Source: Aureispira sp. CCB-E (lineage in GTDB: Bacteria > Bacteroidota > Bacteroidia > Chitinophagales > Saprospiraceae). From it: 64,000 nt of DNA. Position numbers and translations under genes: made by a program. Positions 1 to 8,222 of the stretch are shown piece by piece (position 1 is the stretch's first letter; every line of letters begins with the position of its first letter). The notes beneath the pieces were generated by a model. It did no database searches and had not been told where the DNA came from. It saw nothing but the letters and a program-made list of their open reading frames with translations. The stretch spans positions 6,525,001 to 6,589,000 of the forward strand of contig NZ_CP133671.1 of the NCBI RefSeq assembly GCF_031326345.1, given 5' to 3'.

Positions 1-403
1 TTTGCTTCTGAGCCTCTGTACCAAAATACAAGATTGGCAACATTCCAATCCCTGTATGTGCTCCATGCGACAAGGAGAAAGAACGCGTAGGTGCCAAAGC
101 TGCGGTCAAAGCCATGTTGGTCTCAAAGTTTTGCATAAACCCTCCATATTCCTCAGGAAATGAAGTTCCCAACAGTCCCAAGTCACCAGCTTCTTTTAGT
201 AGCTTTTTGGTCAACTCCAAATCTAATTTTTCAATTTGATCTGCAACAGGAAGTACCTTTTTATTCACAAACTCATTGGCCATTCCTAAGACCATATTCT
301 GCTCTTCTGTCAAATCTTCTACTATAAATACACTGGAGGGATCTGTCTCTGTTATCAAGAACTCACCACCTTTCAATAGCTTTTGCTCTGTGTCCATCAT
401 CAT
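1..403 (-). CDS. acyl-CoA dehydrogenase, N-terminal part (runs off the window)
   Basis: The minus strand is open from a run of three ATG codons (403, 400, 397) to the window edge, giving about 134 residues of the N-terminus. After a short polar tail (MDTEQKLLKGGEFLI) the segment TEEQNMVLGMANEFV and then LLKEAGDLGLLGTSFPEEYG is the all-helical N-terminal domain of acyl-CoA dehydrogenases, which oxidise acyl-CoA thioesters with FAD in fatty-acid beta-oxidation. The substrate-binding and catalytic parts are outside the window, so chain-length specificity cannot be judged. The first 20 residues before the domain are typical of the larger Bacteroidota members. Which of the three ATGs is used cannot be decided. 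Confidence 0.85.
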   Translation of the reverse strand, partial: MMMDTEQKLLKGGEFLITETDPSSVFIVEDLTEEQNMVLGMANEFVNKKVLPVADQIEKLDLELTKKLLKEAGDLGLLGTSFPEEYGGFMQNFETNMALTAALAPTRSFSLSHGAHTGIGMLPILYFGTEAQKQ

Positions 404-877
404 AATTTTAATTGATTTAATTGTTTTGATGTATAATTGATTAACTTTTTGGTTAAATTTTCTTTCAAAGAAACGAACAAAACTAGTAAAATGTTCCGTA
501 AAAAGAAATTTTCTTCTAAACTTTCAGTAAGTTTTGAAAATAAAATTTCTTTAACATTTTGCTAAAGCATTGTTAATATTTCCATTCGCTCCATTCAAAC
601 AGCAACGTAGTTCCTCTTTTCAACTCTATTTTATTACCATTCACAGGTTGCTCTTGAACTAATTTTGAGCGTTCGATGTTGGTAGCGATGAACAACAAAG
701 TACATCAATAGCTTTGTACGACAACCATATACTTATACCATTCTCTATTGTTTTTTTTATACCTTTGAGGCTTTTAAGCCAGTAGGCAAAAAATAATAAT
801 CCTCCATCTATTTGATAGATAGTCTATCAAATTATATCAACAATCATCAAAAATTATACTTATTCACAAATAACCTT
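404..877. other. intergenic region, divergent genes
   Basis: This AT-rich spacer lies between the divergent acyl-CoA dehydrogenase and tatD genes. I see no gene in it. A possible minus-7 element of the Bacteroidota type, TACCTTTG at 760-767, points toward tatD but has no good minus-33 partner at the usual spacing. A TTG at 812 extends the tatD frame upstream but encodes a low-complexity tail not expected for the family. Confidence 0.5.
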
Positions 878-1645
878 ATGTTAGTAGATACACACGCACA
901 TTTATACGCCTCTCAATTCAAAGATGATCGAGCAGAAATGATTCAACGTGCTTTTGATAATGGCATTGAGCATTTATTTTTGCCCAATATAGACGCTCAA
1001 TCTATCGACGGTATGCTAGCTTTAGAAAAAGCTTATCCCAATCAATGCCACGCTATGATGGGCTTACATCCTTGCTCTGTCGATGCTGATTATAAAAAAA
1101 CACTCGCCATGATGGAAGAATGGTTCGACAAACGTCCTTTCTGTGCTGTTGGTGAAATTGGTTTGGATTATTACTGGAGTAAAGAGTTTGTTGCTGAACA
1201 AAAAGATGCATTTCGCACTCAATGCCGTTGGGCAAAAGAACTGGATATTCCTATTGTCATTCATGCCCGCGATTCGCTAGACGATTTAATTCAAATTGTA
1301 AGAGAAGAAAAAACCGCTAATTTTAGAGGTATTTTTCACTGTTTTGGCGGAAGTCTCGAACAAGCAAACCAAATCATTGAATTAGGTTTTTTAATGGGTC
1401 TAGGAGGTGTTTTAACTTTTAAAAAGGCAAACTTAGGTGCCGTTGTTGAACACATTGATCTAAAACACTTAGTTTTGGAAACGGATGCTCCTTATCTGAC
1501 TCCAACTCCTTATCGTGGCAAGCGAAATGAAAGTGCTTATATTAAGATTATTGCCGAAAAACTAGCAGAAGTCAAAGGAATCTCCGTAGAAGAAGTCGGC
1601 AAGGTAACCAGTGCTACAGCCCTAGAACTGTTTGGTGTTCAATGA
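878..1645 (+). CDS. tatD: TatD family metal-dependent DNase
   Basis: The product is 255 residues from the ATG at 878. The frame is open back to a TTG at 812, but the family normally begins right at MLVDTHAHL, so 878 is preferred. The metal ligands are visible: the DTHAHL motif at the start, the Glu in VGEIGLDYY, His in IVIHAR, His in IFHCFGG and Asp in VLETDAPYL. TatD proteins form TIM barrels that hydrolyse DNA 3' ends and act in DNA repair and quality control in the cytoplasm. Length and motif order are normal. The gene is a single unit that ends in a strong hairpin shared with the convergent receptor gene. Confidence 0.93.
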   Translation: MLVDTHAHLYASQFKDDRAEMIQRAFDNGIEHLFLPNIDAQSIDGMLALEKAYPNQCHAMMGLHPCSVDADYKKTLAMMEEWFDKRPFCAVGEIGLDYYWSKEFVAEQKDAFRTQCRWAKELDIPIVIHARDSLDDLIQIVREEKTANFRGIFHCFGGSLEQANQIIELGFLMGLGGVLTFKKANLGAVVEHIDLKHLVLETDAPYLTPTPYRGKRNESAYIKIIAEKLAEVKGISVEEVGKVTSATALELFGVQ

Positions 1646-1691
1646 TTGTTCTAACACTCATATACTTCTCTGAAAAATAAACGGAATAATA

Positions 1692-1731
1692 TTAATGTTG
1701 AATGGTATCCAATAGTACCATTCAACATTAA
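1692..1731. terminator. bidirectional hairpin terminator
   Basis: A perfect 16-bp inverted repeat (arms 1692-1707 and 1716-1731, 8-nt loop) sits between the converging tatD and receptor genes. Short A/T-rich runs flank it on both sides, so it can serve both transcripts. Confidence 0.75.
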
Positions 1732-1760
1732 GTATTTCTCAATTTTTGAATCCTTAAATC

Positions 1761-4145
1761 CTAACGACGGCGACCTCCCGAATACTCCATGGCTTCTCCT
1801 TTGCCAAATCCATAGCTAAATCCAAGCGTTATAAAACGTCCACGTTGTCCAAAACTATAGATATAAAAATCCTCTTGTTCTATTTCTGTTTCTCGAACAC
1901 GAGTCGCAAAAAGATCTCGCACGCTCAAACTTATAACAGCTTTTCCTTTCAACAACTTTTTGCGAACGCCTAGATTCAAAGCAAAACTCTGCCCTACTGT
2001 ACTTTGTACGGTTTTATATTTAGAACGGTAATCTCCCATCAGTTCAAAATCAATATCATAAGGCAATTGAAATTTCGTTGTTAATTTCGTTGACCACTGG
2101 TCTGCCTTAAAATCAAACTCTGCGGTACCAAAGGTTCCTTGACGGCTAAAATAGTTATAATTAAAATCACCATTAATCGTTAACCATTTCAATGGTGTAT
2201 ACTTCGCATTAAACTCTACTCCTGTCGCATTTCGTTGACCAATATTCATTGGCATAAATGTATTAACATTGTTCTCAAAAGTAGATACTCGTTCAATGAC
2301 AGCTGTTGTATAACGATGGTAGACACTCAAATTCAAAGAGAGTTTATCTAGAATATAAATTCCTGTCAGTTCATACGAGTCTGTAAATTCTGGTAATAAA
2401 TCAGGATTTCCAGAACGTATCGTAAAGTTATTTCGAATATTAAAGAAAGGGTTCAAATCCCATAACCTAGGTCTGAATATTCGGCGAGAATACCCCGCCT
2501 GCATAGAGAAACGTTCGTTAATTTTGTAAGAGGCATGGGCACTAGGAAACAGGTTGGTGTAATTTTGATTGTTCGCCTCGTTCGTATTCACCAAAAAGGT
2601 TCGTAGGTCGGTATTTTCTACTCTCAAACCTATTTTAACGCCCCATTTTTTATCTTCATAAGAGCCCGTTCCATAAAATGCCAATACTTTTTGATCGTAT
2701 TCAAATACATTCGTTAGTCCTTGGTTCAGTACCCAGTTGTCATTAATCAGATCAGAAACAGCATAGTCATTGCTAATATCCATGATAACATATTGACTTC
2801 CCAACTCCATCTTAACTTTCTTACCAAAAGGCTTTACATAATCTGCCTGAAACGTATATCGTGCCTCTTTAAAAGCTGTATTGGTTTGTTGATAGCTATT
2901 CTCTAAATTTCCTGATGTGGTAATATTTTCAAACTCTGAATTTTGCGCTTTACTAAAGAAATTACCCAAAGCACTAATTTGTAGGGTATGTTCCTTGTTG
3001 TCTTTAAACTCCCCTTTATAAATCAATTCATATTGCCCTTTGGGATTGGTTGCCCCTGTTGTTTCTTTTCGATACCACTCTGCTACTGTAAAGTCATTGT
3101 TGTCTATCTCTTTAAAATTTGTTTGAGAGGGTTGGCTTTCTATTTCGTAAGCAAAGTTTCCTGATAAGGTTAGCACATTACGATCATTAATATGATAATC
3201 TGCTCCTAACAAAACATTAAAAAAAGTTTCGTTCCTATATTCCACTCCATCGCTCAAAATACTTGTTCCAGTAACTAAGTTTCGATTGATATTCTCATTA
3301 TTTCTTGGCAAGGAACGATACCCTGCTCCTATTTGACTAAATAAATTAAATTTCTCTGTTCGTTGATTTAAACTAAACCCGATGCTATGGTTATGAGGAT
3401 ACCCCGTGTTTAAAGAAATGGAGCCGTTTACCCCCTTTCGCTCTTCTTTTTTTAGAACAATATTGATAATGCCAGCCGTTCCTTCAGCATCGTACTTAGC
3501 CGATGGATTGGTCACAACCTCTATTTTTTCAACCATATCAGCAGTGATTGTCCCCAAAGCATTGCTCTCATCGCTTGCCAAAATAGATGGTTTACCATTA
3601 ATCAATATTTGTACCCCACTCGTTCCTCTCAAACTAACTTGCCCCTCAATATTCACATCGACAGAAGGCACATTATTTAATAACTCCAAGGCGCTTGCTC
3701 CCGTACTACTCAAATCCTTGCCAACATTAAATACTTTTTTATCCAACTTGAACTCCATTTGAGATTTTTCTGCACGCACAACCACATCTTCCAACACCTC
3801 TCCATCTTCTGAGAGTTCGATTGTTCCAACATCTATTTGATTTCCTTCTAGAGATAGGTTGCTTATTTTTTGCGTTTTGAATCCTATAAAGCTAATTTCG
3901 ATGTAAAAATTATTAGAGTCTACTTCTAATTCAAAACTCCCATCTTCTTTTGTTGTTGTTCCTGTTATGAGTTGTTTCGTTTGCTGGTTTGCCACCATAA
4001 TCGTCGCAAACTCGACGGGCTGTTGGCCACTTTTTTCGATGACTTTGCCAAATACTTTTAATGGCTTGGATTTTTGAGCCCATGCATTCTGCTCAAAAGC
4101 AAAAAACAGCACCATACAAAGTGTGAAACTAATGATCGTTTTCAT
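1761..4145 (-). CDS. outer-membrane beta-barrel receptor (TonB-receptor-like, OMP_b-brl_3 type)
   Basis: The 794-residue protein starts with a signal peptide (cleavage near WAQ, residue 24). A CarboxypepD_reg-like beta-sandwich follows (about 28-115; KPLKVFGKVIEKSGQQPVEF). A plug domain (about 120-235) carries LRGTSGVQILINGKP and the segment EKIEVVTNPSAKYDAEGTAG. The rest is a long barrel with many aromatic-ended strands. Such proteins sit in the outer membrane. Members of this group are often annotated as TonB-dependent, but no TonB box can be assigned here and the ligand is unknown. A second protein of the same design lies at 40129-42765. The Gly/Arg-rich tail (SGGRRR) is unusual for a barrel end, which commonly finishes on an aromatic residue. 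Confidence 0.85.
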   Translation of the reverse strand: MKTIISFTLCMVLFFAFEQNAWAQKSKPLKVFGKVIEKSGQQPVEFATIMVANQQTKQLITGTTTKEDGSFELEVDSNNFYIEISFIGFKTQKISNLSLEGNQIDVGTIELSEDGEVLEDVVVRAEKSQMEFKLDKKVFNVGKDLSSTGASALELLNNVPSVDVNIEGQVSLRGTSGVQILINGKPSILASDESNALGTITADMVEKIEVVTNPSAKYDAEGTAGIINIVLKKEERKGVNGSISLNTGYPHNHSIGFSLNQRTEKFNLFSQIGAGYRSLPRNNENINRNLVTGTSILSDGVEYRNETFFNVLLGADYHINDRNVLTLSGNFAYEIESQPSQTNFKEIDNNDFTVAEWYRKETTGATNPKGQYELIYKGEFKDNKEHTLQISALGNFFSKAQNSEFENITTSGNLENSYQQTNTAFKEARYTFQADYVKPFGKKVKMELGSQYVIMDISNDYAVSDLINDNWVLNQGLTNVFEYDQKVLAFYGTGSYEDKKWGVKIGLRVENTDLRTFLVNTNEANNQNYTNLFPSAHASYKINERFSMQAGYSRRIFRPRLWDLNPFFNIRNNFTIRSGNPDLLPEFTDSYELTGIYILDKLSLNLSVYHRYTTAVIERVSTFENNVNTFMPMNIGQRNATGVEFNAKYTPLKWLTINGDFNYNYFSRQGTFGTAEFDFKADQWSTKLTTKFQLPYDIDFELMGDYRSKYKTVQSTVGQSFALNLGVRKKLLKGKAVISLSVRDLFATRVRETEIEQEDFYIYSFGQRGRFITLGFSYGFGKGEAMEYSGGRRR

Positions 4146-4509
4146 TGTAACGAATTGTTTTAGATAAATTTATAGTGTTTAAAAGAGCAACTACCTAATC
4201 CATAATCTTGTCATTTACTTTATCGATATCTTTGGTTTTTAGTGCTGCTTTACAAAGAACGAAGGATAATTCTAAAAAAGAAAATGAATTCTTTGAACAG
4301 CATTTTTAATTGGACAAACAACATTCTTAACTCATATTAGGGTAACACCCTCCGTTGAACCACAAAAAACTGTCGTTTACCTGATTTATGTTGAAATCAC
4401 GCAAAAAAAAGTTGTTATTTGACATTGGTAATTCGATTATGCCAGATCATAAAATCGTTGCTTAGTCCTAAAACAAAATCATAAAAACTAAAAAGTTAGT
4501 ACACTACTA
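4146..4509. other. divergent promoter region, no gene
   Basis: This spacer lies between the receptor gene (minus) and the sensor kinase gene (plus). No open frame or stable hairpin was found. It must hold promoters for both genes. I could not place them with confidence. Confidence 0.4.
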
Positions 4510-5544
4510 ATGAAAGCGTATTTAGAAAAAATAGCCCCTTTTTTCAAAGAATTTATTTTCCAAACCATCCTAACTTTTTTGGTATTTATCTTCTATGCTA
4601 TTGATCGAAAAAACCCTCAAATAGAAGCCTACGAAATTGCCTTTTTTTTGAGTTTGGCAACTTCTGCATTTCTAATTAACTACATCTTACTTCCCTGTTT
4701 TTTTTATGCAAAGAAGTATTTTCATTTTGTTGTAGGTTTAGGAGTTGTCATTTTAGCCGCTGTATTGATGGAAGAACTCGTATTGGAGAAAATTTATTTT
4801 CCAGATACAAGAGGGCACCGATTTTCTAGTATTTTCTATACCTCAATCGGAATTTTGCCTGTTGTAACGATTCTAGTAGGGTTTAAATTTTGTTGGGATT
4901 TGATCGAACAGCAGCAACAACTAGAGCACCTAAAGGCGATTGTACAAGAAAGCGAATTGCAATATTTAAATTCTCAAATCAACCCTCATTTCTTATTTAA
5001 CAACCTCAATAATTTATATGCTCACGCCATTGAAGAATCGCCTCAAACCCCTGAAATAATTTTAGATTTATCCGCTACACTGCGTTATATGCTGTACGAC
5101 TGCAAGGCTACCTCAGTCCCATTAAAAAAAGAAATCGAACATCTAGAAAACTTTATTCGCATCAGCAAATTGCAAATTGAAGATAGAGGTCATGTTCAAT
5201 TCCACTACCCTGACTTAGCGCAATATTATGAGATTGCACCTTTAATCTTGATTGTTTTTGTTGAAAATGCCTTTAAACATAGTACTGCTAGTCAAGTGGC
5301 ACAAATTACAATTAATGTTCAATTAGAAATCACTGCATCTGGATACTTAGAATTCACATGCACCAATTCTTTTGACAAACAATCCAATACAAAAAATTTA
5401 TCGCATGGAATTGGTTTAGCTAACGTCAGAAAAAGACTACAATTACTCTATCCACAAAGCCATCAATTGGACATTCAAGAAAATGGGCAAATGTATCAAG
5501 TCTTTTTGTCCTTGCAATTGAAAAGCAAGCGCCCAGTACCCTAA
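4510..5544 (+). CDS. LytS/YehU-type sensor histidine kinase
   Basis: The 344-residue membrane kinase has four hydrophobic segments in residues 1-135 and then a His_kinase domain (PF06580 type). The phosphoacceptor box reads LNSQINPHFLFNNLNNLY with His160. The ATP-binding side has VENAFKHS (N box) and the G-box GIGLANVRKRLQLLY. Proteins of this group phosphorylate LytTR response regulators. Here a LytTR regulator is encoded convergently, with the two reading frames overlapping by four bases at their stops. This strongly suggests a matched pair even though they are not co-transcribed. There is no periplasmic sensor domain, so the signal is probably read within the membrane. Confidence 0.9.
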   Translation: MKAYLEKIAPFFKEFIFQTILTFLVFIFYAIDRKNPQIEAYEIAFFLSLATSAFLINYILLPCFFYAKKYFHFVVGLGVVILAAVLMEELVLEKIYFPDTRGHRFSSIFYTSIGILPVVTILVGFKFCWDLIEQQQQLEHLKAIVQESELQYLNSQINPHFLFNNLNNLYAHAIEESPQTPEIILDLSATLRYMLYDCKATSVPLKKEIEHLENFIRISKLQIEDRGHVQFHYPDLAQYYEIAPLILIVFVENAFKHSTASQVAQITINVQLEITASGYLEFTCTNSFDKQSNTKNLSHGIGLANVRKRLQLLYPQSHQLDIQENGQMYQVFLSLQLKSKRPVP

Positions 5545-6236
5545 GTTTTGTACAACTGATTAAGGAATGTTTCTTTGTAAGCTCTACCAATAGGAACTTT
5601 AGCTCCTCCTATCAGGTAAGCACGATTGCCAGATATTTTCTCAATATGCGCGGTATTAACGACAAAAGACTTTTGTATCCGTACAAATTGCTGGTTGTCC
5701 AAACATTCTTCCCAATAACGCAACGGTTCTGAAGATAGGTATTTTTTCTGCGCCAAAAATAGCTCTGTATAATCTCCGTCAGATTTTATATATAAAATAT
5801 CATTCACCTGAATCTTGATGTGATCGTATCCCGATTTTATAAATAAGGCATCTGGGAAAGTAGTTCTTTTTTCTGAATTAGAGAGGGGGATGCTCTGAGG
5901 AATCTTGGCAATTGCCTTAACAAAACGTTGAAAAGAAAATGGCTTTAATAAATAATCTACAACACTCCATTCATAGCTTTCTAGCGCATAATCGGGAAAT
6001 GCTGTCGTCAATATAATATGTGGCGGATTCGTGATTGTTTCTAAAAAATCAAGACCTGATATTTTAGGCAAGTGAATATCTAAAAAGATGACATCAACAG
6101 AGTTGGTTTGAAGAAAATTGATGGCTTCAATTCCATTCGAAAAGGTAGCGTCTAGTGTTAAAGCACCTACTTCACTGATGTACTTTTTCAAAATTCGCTG
6201 AGCAGGTGGTTGATCTTCTATTATAATACAATTCAT
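5541..6236 (-). CDS. LytTR family response regulator
   Basis: The protein is 231 residues from the ATG at 6236. The frame continues upstream to a TTG at 6272, but receiver domains start at MNCIIIEDQ, so the ATG is chosen. The receiver domain (1-120) has the acidic pair E7/D8, phosphoacceptor Asp53 (VIFLDIHLP) and the Lys in LLKPF. The C-terminal LytTR DNA-binding domain (about 135-230) shows IKIQVNDILYIKSDGDYTEL and FVRIQKSFVVN. It is expected to bind direct repeats in promoters when phosphorylated by the kinase encoded at 4510-5544. Nearby candidate targets are the receptor or the DoxX gene, but no binding site was recognised. Confidence 0.92.
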   Translation of the reverse strand: MNCIIIEDQPPAQRILKKYISEVGALTLDATFSNGIEAINFLQTNSVDVIFLDIHLPKISGLDFLETITNPPHIILTTAFPDYALESYEWSVVDYLLKPFSFQRFVKAIAKIPQSIPLSNSEKRTTFPDALFIKSGYDHIKIQVNDILYIKSDGDYTELFLAQKKYLSSEPLRYWEECLDNQQFVRIQKSFVVNTAHIEKISGNRAYLIGGAKVPIGRAYKETFLNQLYKT

Positions 6237-6376
6237 TGTTCTATTGATAAGGAAAGTAAAAACAGAAAACAAAGTTTATTCTCCTATTGTTCCAATTTCA
6301 TAGCCTCATTGGCTCTAAAAAAGCTATATATCATTAATTATCAAAATAATCTTCTACAAATTAAATTATTCTTATA

Positions 6377-6811
6377 ATGAAAGTACTTAATTTCCTCTTA
6401 ATTGATTTGCCCCCTAGAAGCAAGGATGCAGGCTTACTTTTTTTACGTCTTATTATTGGTGGCGGAATGCTCTTTGGGCATGGAATTGGCAAGATGAAAA
6501 TGCTCTTTGGAGGTGGAGCAATCTCTTTTCCTGATCCATTAGGAATGGGCGTTGAAATCTCTTTATTTTTAGCTGTTTTTGCGGAAGTACTCTGTTCTAT
6601 TCTTATAATGCTAGGTTTATTTACTCGAGCAGCCCTAGTTCCGTTAATTTTTACAATGTTTGTTGCTTTATTTCTGGTTCATTTGTCAGACCCATTTCCC
6701 AAGCAAGAAAAAGCCATTCTGTATGGAGCGACTTATATTGCTTTATTTCTGCTTGGACCTGGACGCTATGCCTTAGACGAGCAACTAAAAAAGCGAATTG
6801 GAAAAAGATAA
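6377..6811 (+). CDS. DoxX family membrane protein
   Basis: The 144-residue protein has four transmembrane helices and the DoxX pattern: GLLFLRLIIGGGMLFGHG near the start, an EVLCSILIMLGLFTRAAL second repeat, then the FVALFLVHLSDPF segment. DoxX-like proteins are quinone- or redox-associated inner-membrane proteins of mixed and often unknown role. The gene stands alone, starts about 140 bases from the divergent LytTR gene, and ends before a hairpin. Confidence 0.85.
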   Translation: MKVLNFLLIDLPPRSKDAGLLFLRLIIGGGMLFGHGIGKMKMLFGGGAISFPDPLGMGVEISLFLAVFAEVLCSILIMLGLFTRAALVPLIFTMFVALFLVHLSDPFPKQEKAILYGATYIALFLLGPGRYALDEQLKKRIGKR

Positions 6812-6861
6812 TTCTTTTTGCAATTCGCTCAATCAGTTCTTAAGTTCAATGCTTATTTAAA

Positions 6862-6883
6862 AGCCCCTACTCTATAAGGGGCT
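6862..6883. terminator. short GC-rich hairpin between convergent genes
   Basis: A 7-bp stem (AGCCCCT / AGGGGCT, arms 6862-6868 and 6877-6883) lies between the DoxX stop and the permease stop. Its position fits a shared terminator. The T-run is modest. Confidence 0.55.
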
Positions 6884-6887
6884 GCCC

Positions 6888-8216
6888 TTATTCTCTTAAT
6901 CGAGGATCAAGTGCTTCTGTTAAACCTTCTCCTATTAAATTGAAAATGGTTACCGTTATAAAAATGGCAAACCCTGGAAAAATTGCCAACCACCAAGCAG
7001 AGAATTTATCTCTTGATAGTTGTAATAATGATCCCCAAGTAACTTGATCGTCTGGGATTCCTACTCCAATAAACGATAGAAAGGCTTCTGTTAGAATAGC
7101 CGTGGCTACTCCAAAAGCAATGGCAATCAAAACAGGTGCTAAAGCATTTGGCAAAGCATGGCGCCATATAATTCTAAACTCACTATATCCAAAAGCTTGA
7201 GCAGCTTCAATATATTCCAAACGTCGAATTCGAAGCAATTCTGCTCGAATAAATTTTGCGATACCTGTCCAACTTACAGTTCCAATAATAACCATAACAA
7301 ATAGCACAGAAGGTTTTTCTATAATAGCAACGATGGCTAAAATTAAAATCAACAATGGAATCGAGTTTACTATTTCTATAAAACGCATCACAATAATATC
7401 TAAAGCAACCGTAACCTTTTTACCCAAGAAAGGAATTCGTTTCAGTGGTATTGCTAACAAATTCGCCAAAGATAACAAACCGATAAACCACGCAAATATA
7501 ACGCCTAAGCCGCTTAATAAGCGCCCTTCTCCAATCAAATCAGCGATGACATAACCATTTGTAATAAATGCATAAAAAACAGCTAATATAAAACCAATTA
7601 TATTCAAGGCAATTCTAATCCTAGAAACCTTCAAACGCTCATCACCAAAATACCCCGAAATAGCGCCAAAAAACAATCCAATCAATGTTGCTATAGACAT
7701 CGCAACCAAACCAACCAACATAGCAGTTCTAGTTCCATGAATCATTCCTGCTGCTACATCTTGTCCAATTCGTTCTGTTCCCAAATAGTGCCAACCTCGG
7801 TTTGTCCCCTCCTCAAAATTTTGCTCTCCAAATGGGCTTTTGAATTTATTATTTTGAGCATCTCTGGTTGTTGCAGAGTAAGTAATTGGAGGAAAGATAG
7901 CGTAGTCATAGTCCTGCTCTAACCATTTGGTCGAGATAAATTTTTCGTCCCATGTGGACAAACCTAAATCAACTAAGTATTGATGAAAAATAGGAAAGTG
8001 GGTCTCTCCATCTAGTTCACAATAAAATGGACGTTCGTTCGCTATAAAATCAGCAGAAATGGCTATAAACAATATCACATAAAAAACACGTAACGACCAT
8101 ACAGCCAACCTATTTTTGAAAAACTGTTTTCGAACAATTGCCCAATAGCTTCTATCTTCCGACTCTTCAATCGCCTTAGCTATTATATCCGTTCTTTTTT
8201 TATTTAGAAAAAACAT
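6888..8216 (-). CDS. ABC transporter permease, OppC/DppC type
   Basis: The 442-residue inner-membrane permease belongs to the BPD_transp_1 family. There is one N-terminal helix after a cytosolic tail, a periplasmic region (about 65-135), and then a bundle of helices. The EAA coupling loop reads EYIEAAQAFGYSEFRIIWRHALPNALAPVLI. Two extra hydrophobic segments around 200-255 (between the first core helix and the rest) make it longer than the usual 300-residue OppC. With the OppB-like permease just upstream (6-base gap) it forms a heterodimer that would import peptides or similar solutes. No ATPase or substrate-binding protein is encoded beside them, so those must lie elsewhere. Confidence 0.88.
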   Translation of the reverse strand: MFFLNKKRTDIIAKAIEESEDRSYWAIVRKQFFKNRLAVWSLRVFYVILFIAISADFIANERPFYCELDGETHFPIFHQYLVDLGLSTWDEKFISTKWLEQDYDYAIFPPITYSATTRDAQNNKFKSPFGEQNFEEGTNRGWHYLGTERIGQDVAAGMIHGTRTAMLVGLVAMSIATLIGLFFGAISGYFGDERLKVSRIRIALNIIGFILAVFYAFITNGYVIADLIGEGRLLSGLGVIFAWFIGLLSLANLLAIPLKRIPFLGKKVTVALDIIVMRFIEIVNSIPLLILILAIVAIIEKPSVLFVMVIIGTVSWTGIAKFIRAELLRIRRLEYIEAAQAFGYSEFRIIWRHALPNALAPVLIAIAFGVATAILTEAFLSFIGVGIPDDQVTWGSLLQLSRDKFSAWWLAIFPGFAIFITVTIFNLIGEGLTEALDPRLRE

Positions 8217-8222
8217 ACTTAT

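Noticed and set aside
812-877. Upstream extension of tatD from a TTG at 812
   Set aside because: The extra 22 residues are low complexity and TatD proteins start at the motif MLVDTHAHL, so the ATG at 878 is taken.
3406-3762. 118-codon plus-strand frame inside the first barrel receptor gene
   Set aside because: It is antisense to a well-supported long gene and its translation has no recognisable motif. It is a shadow of the real frame.
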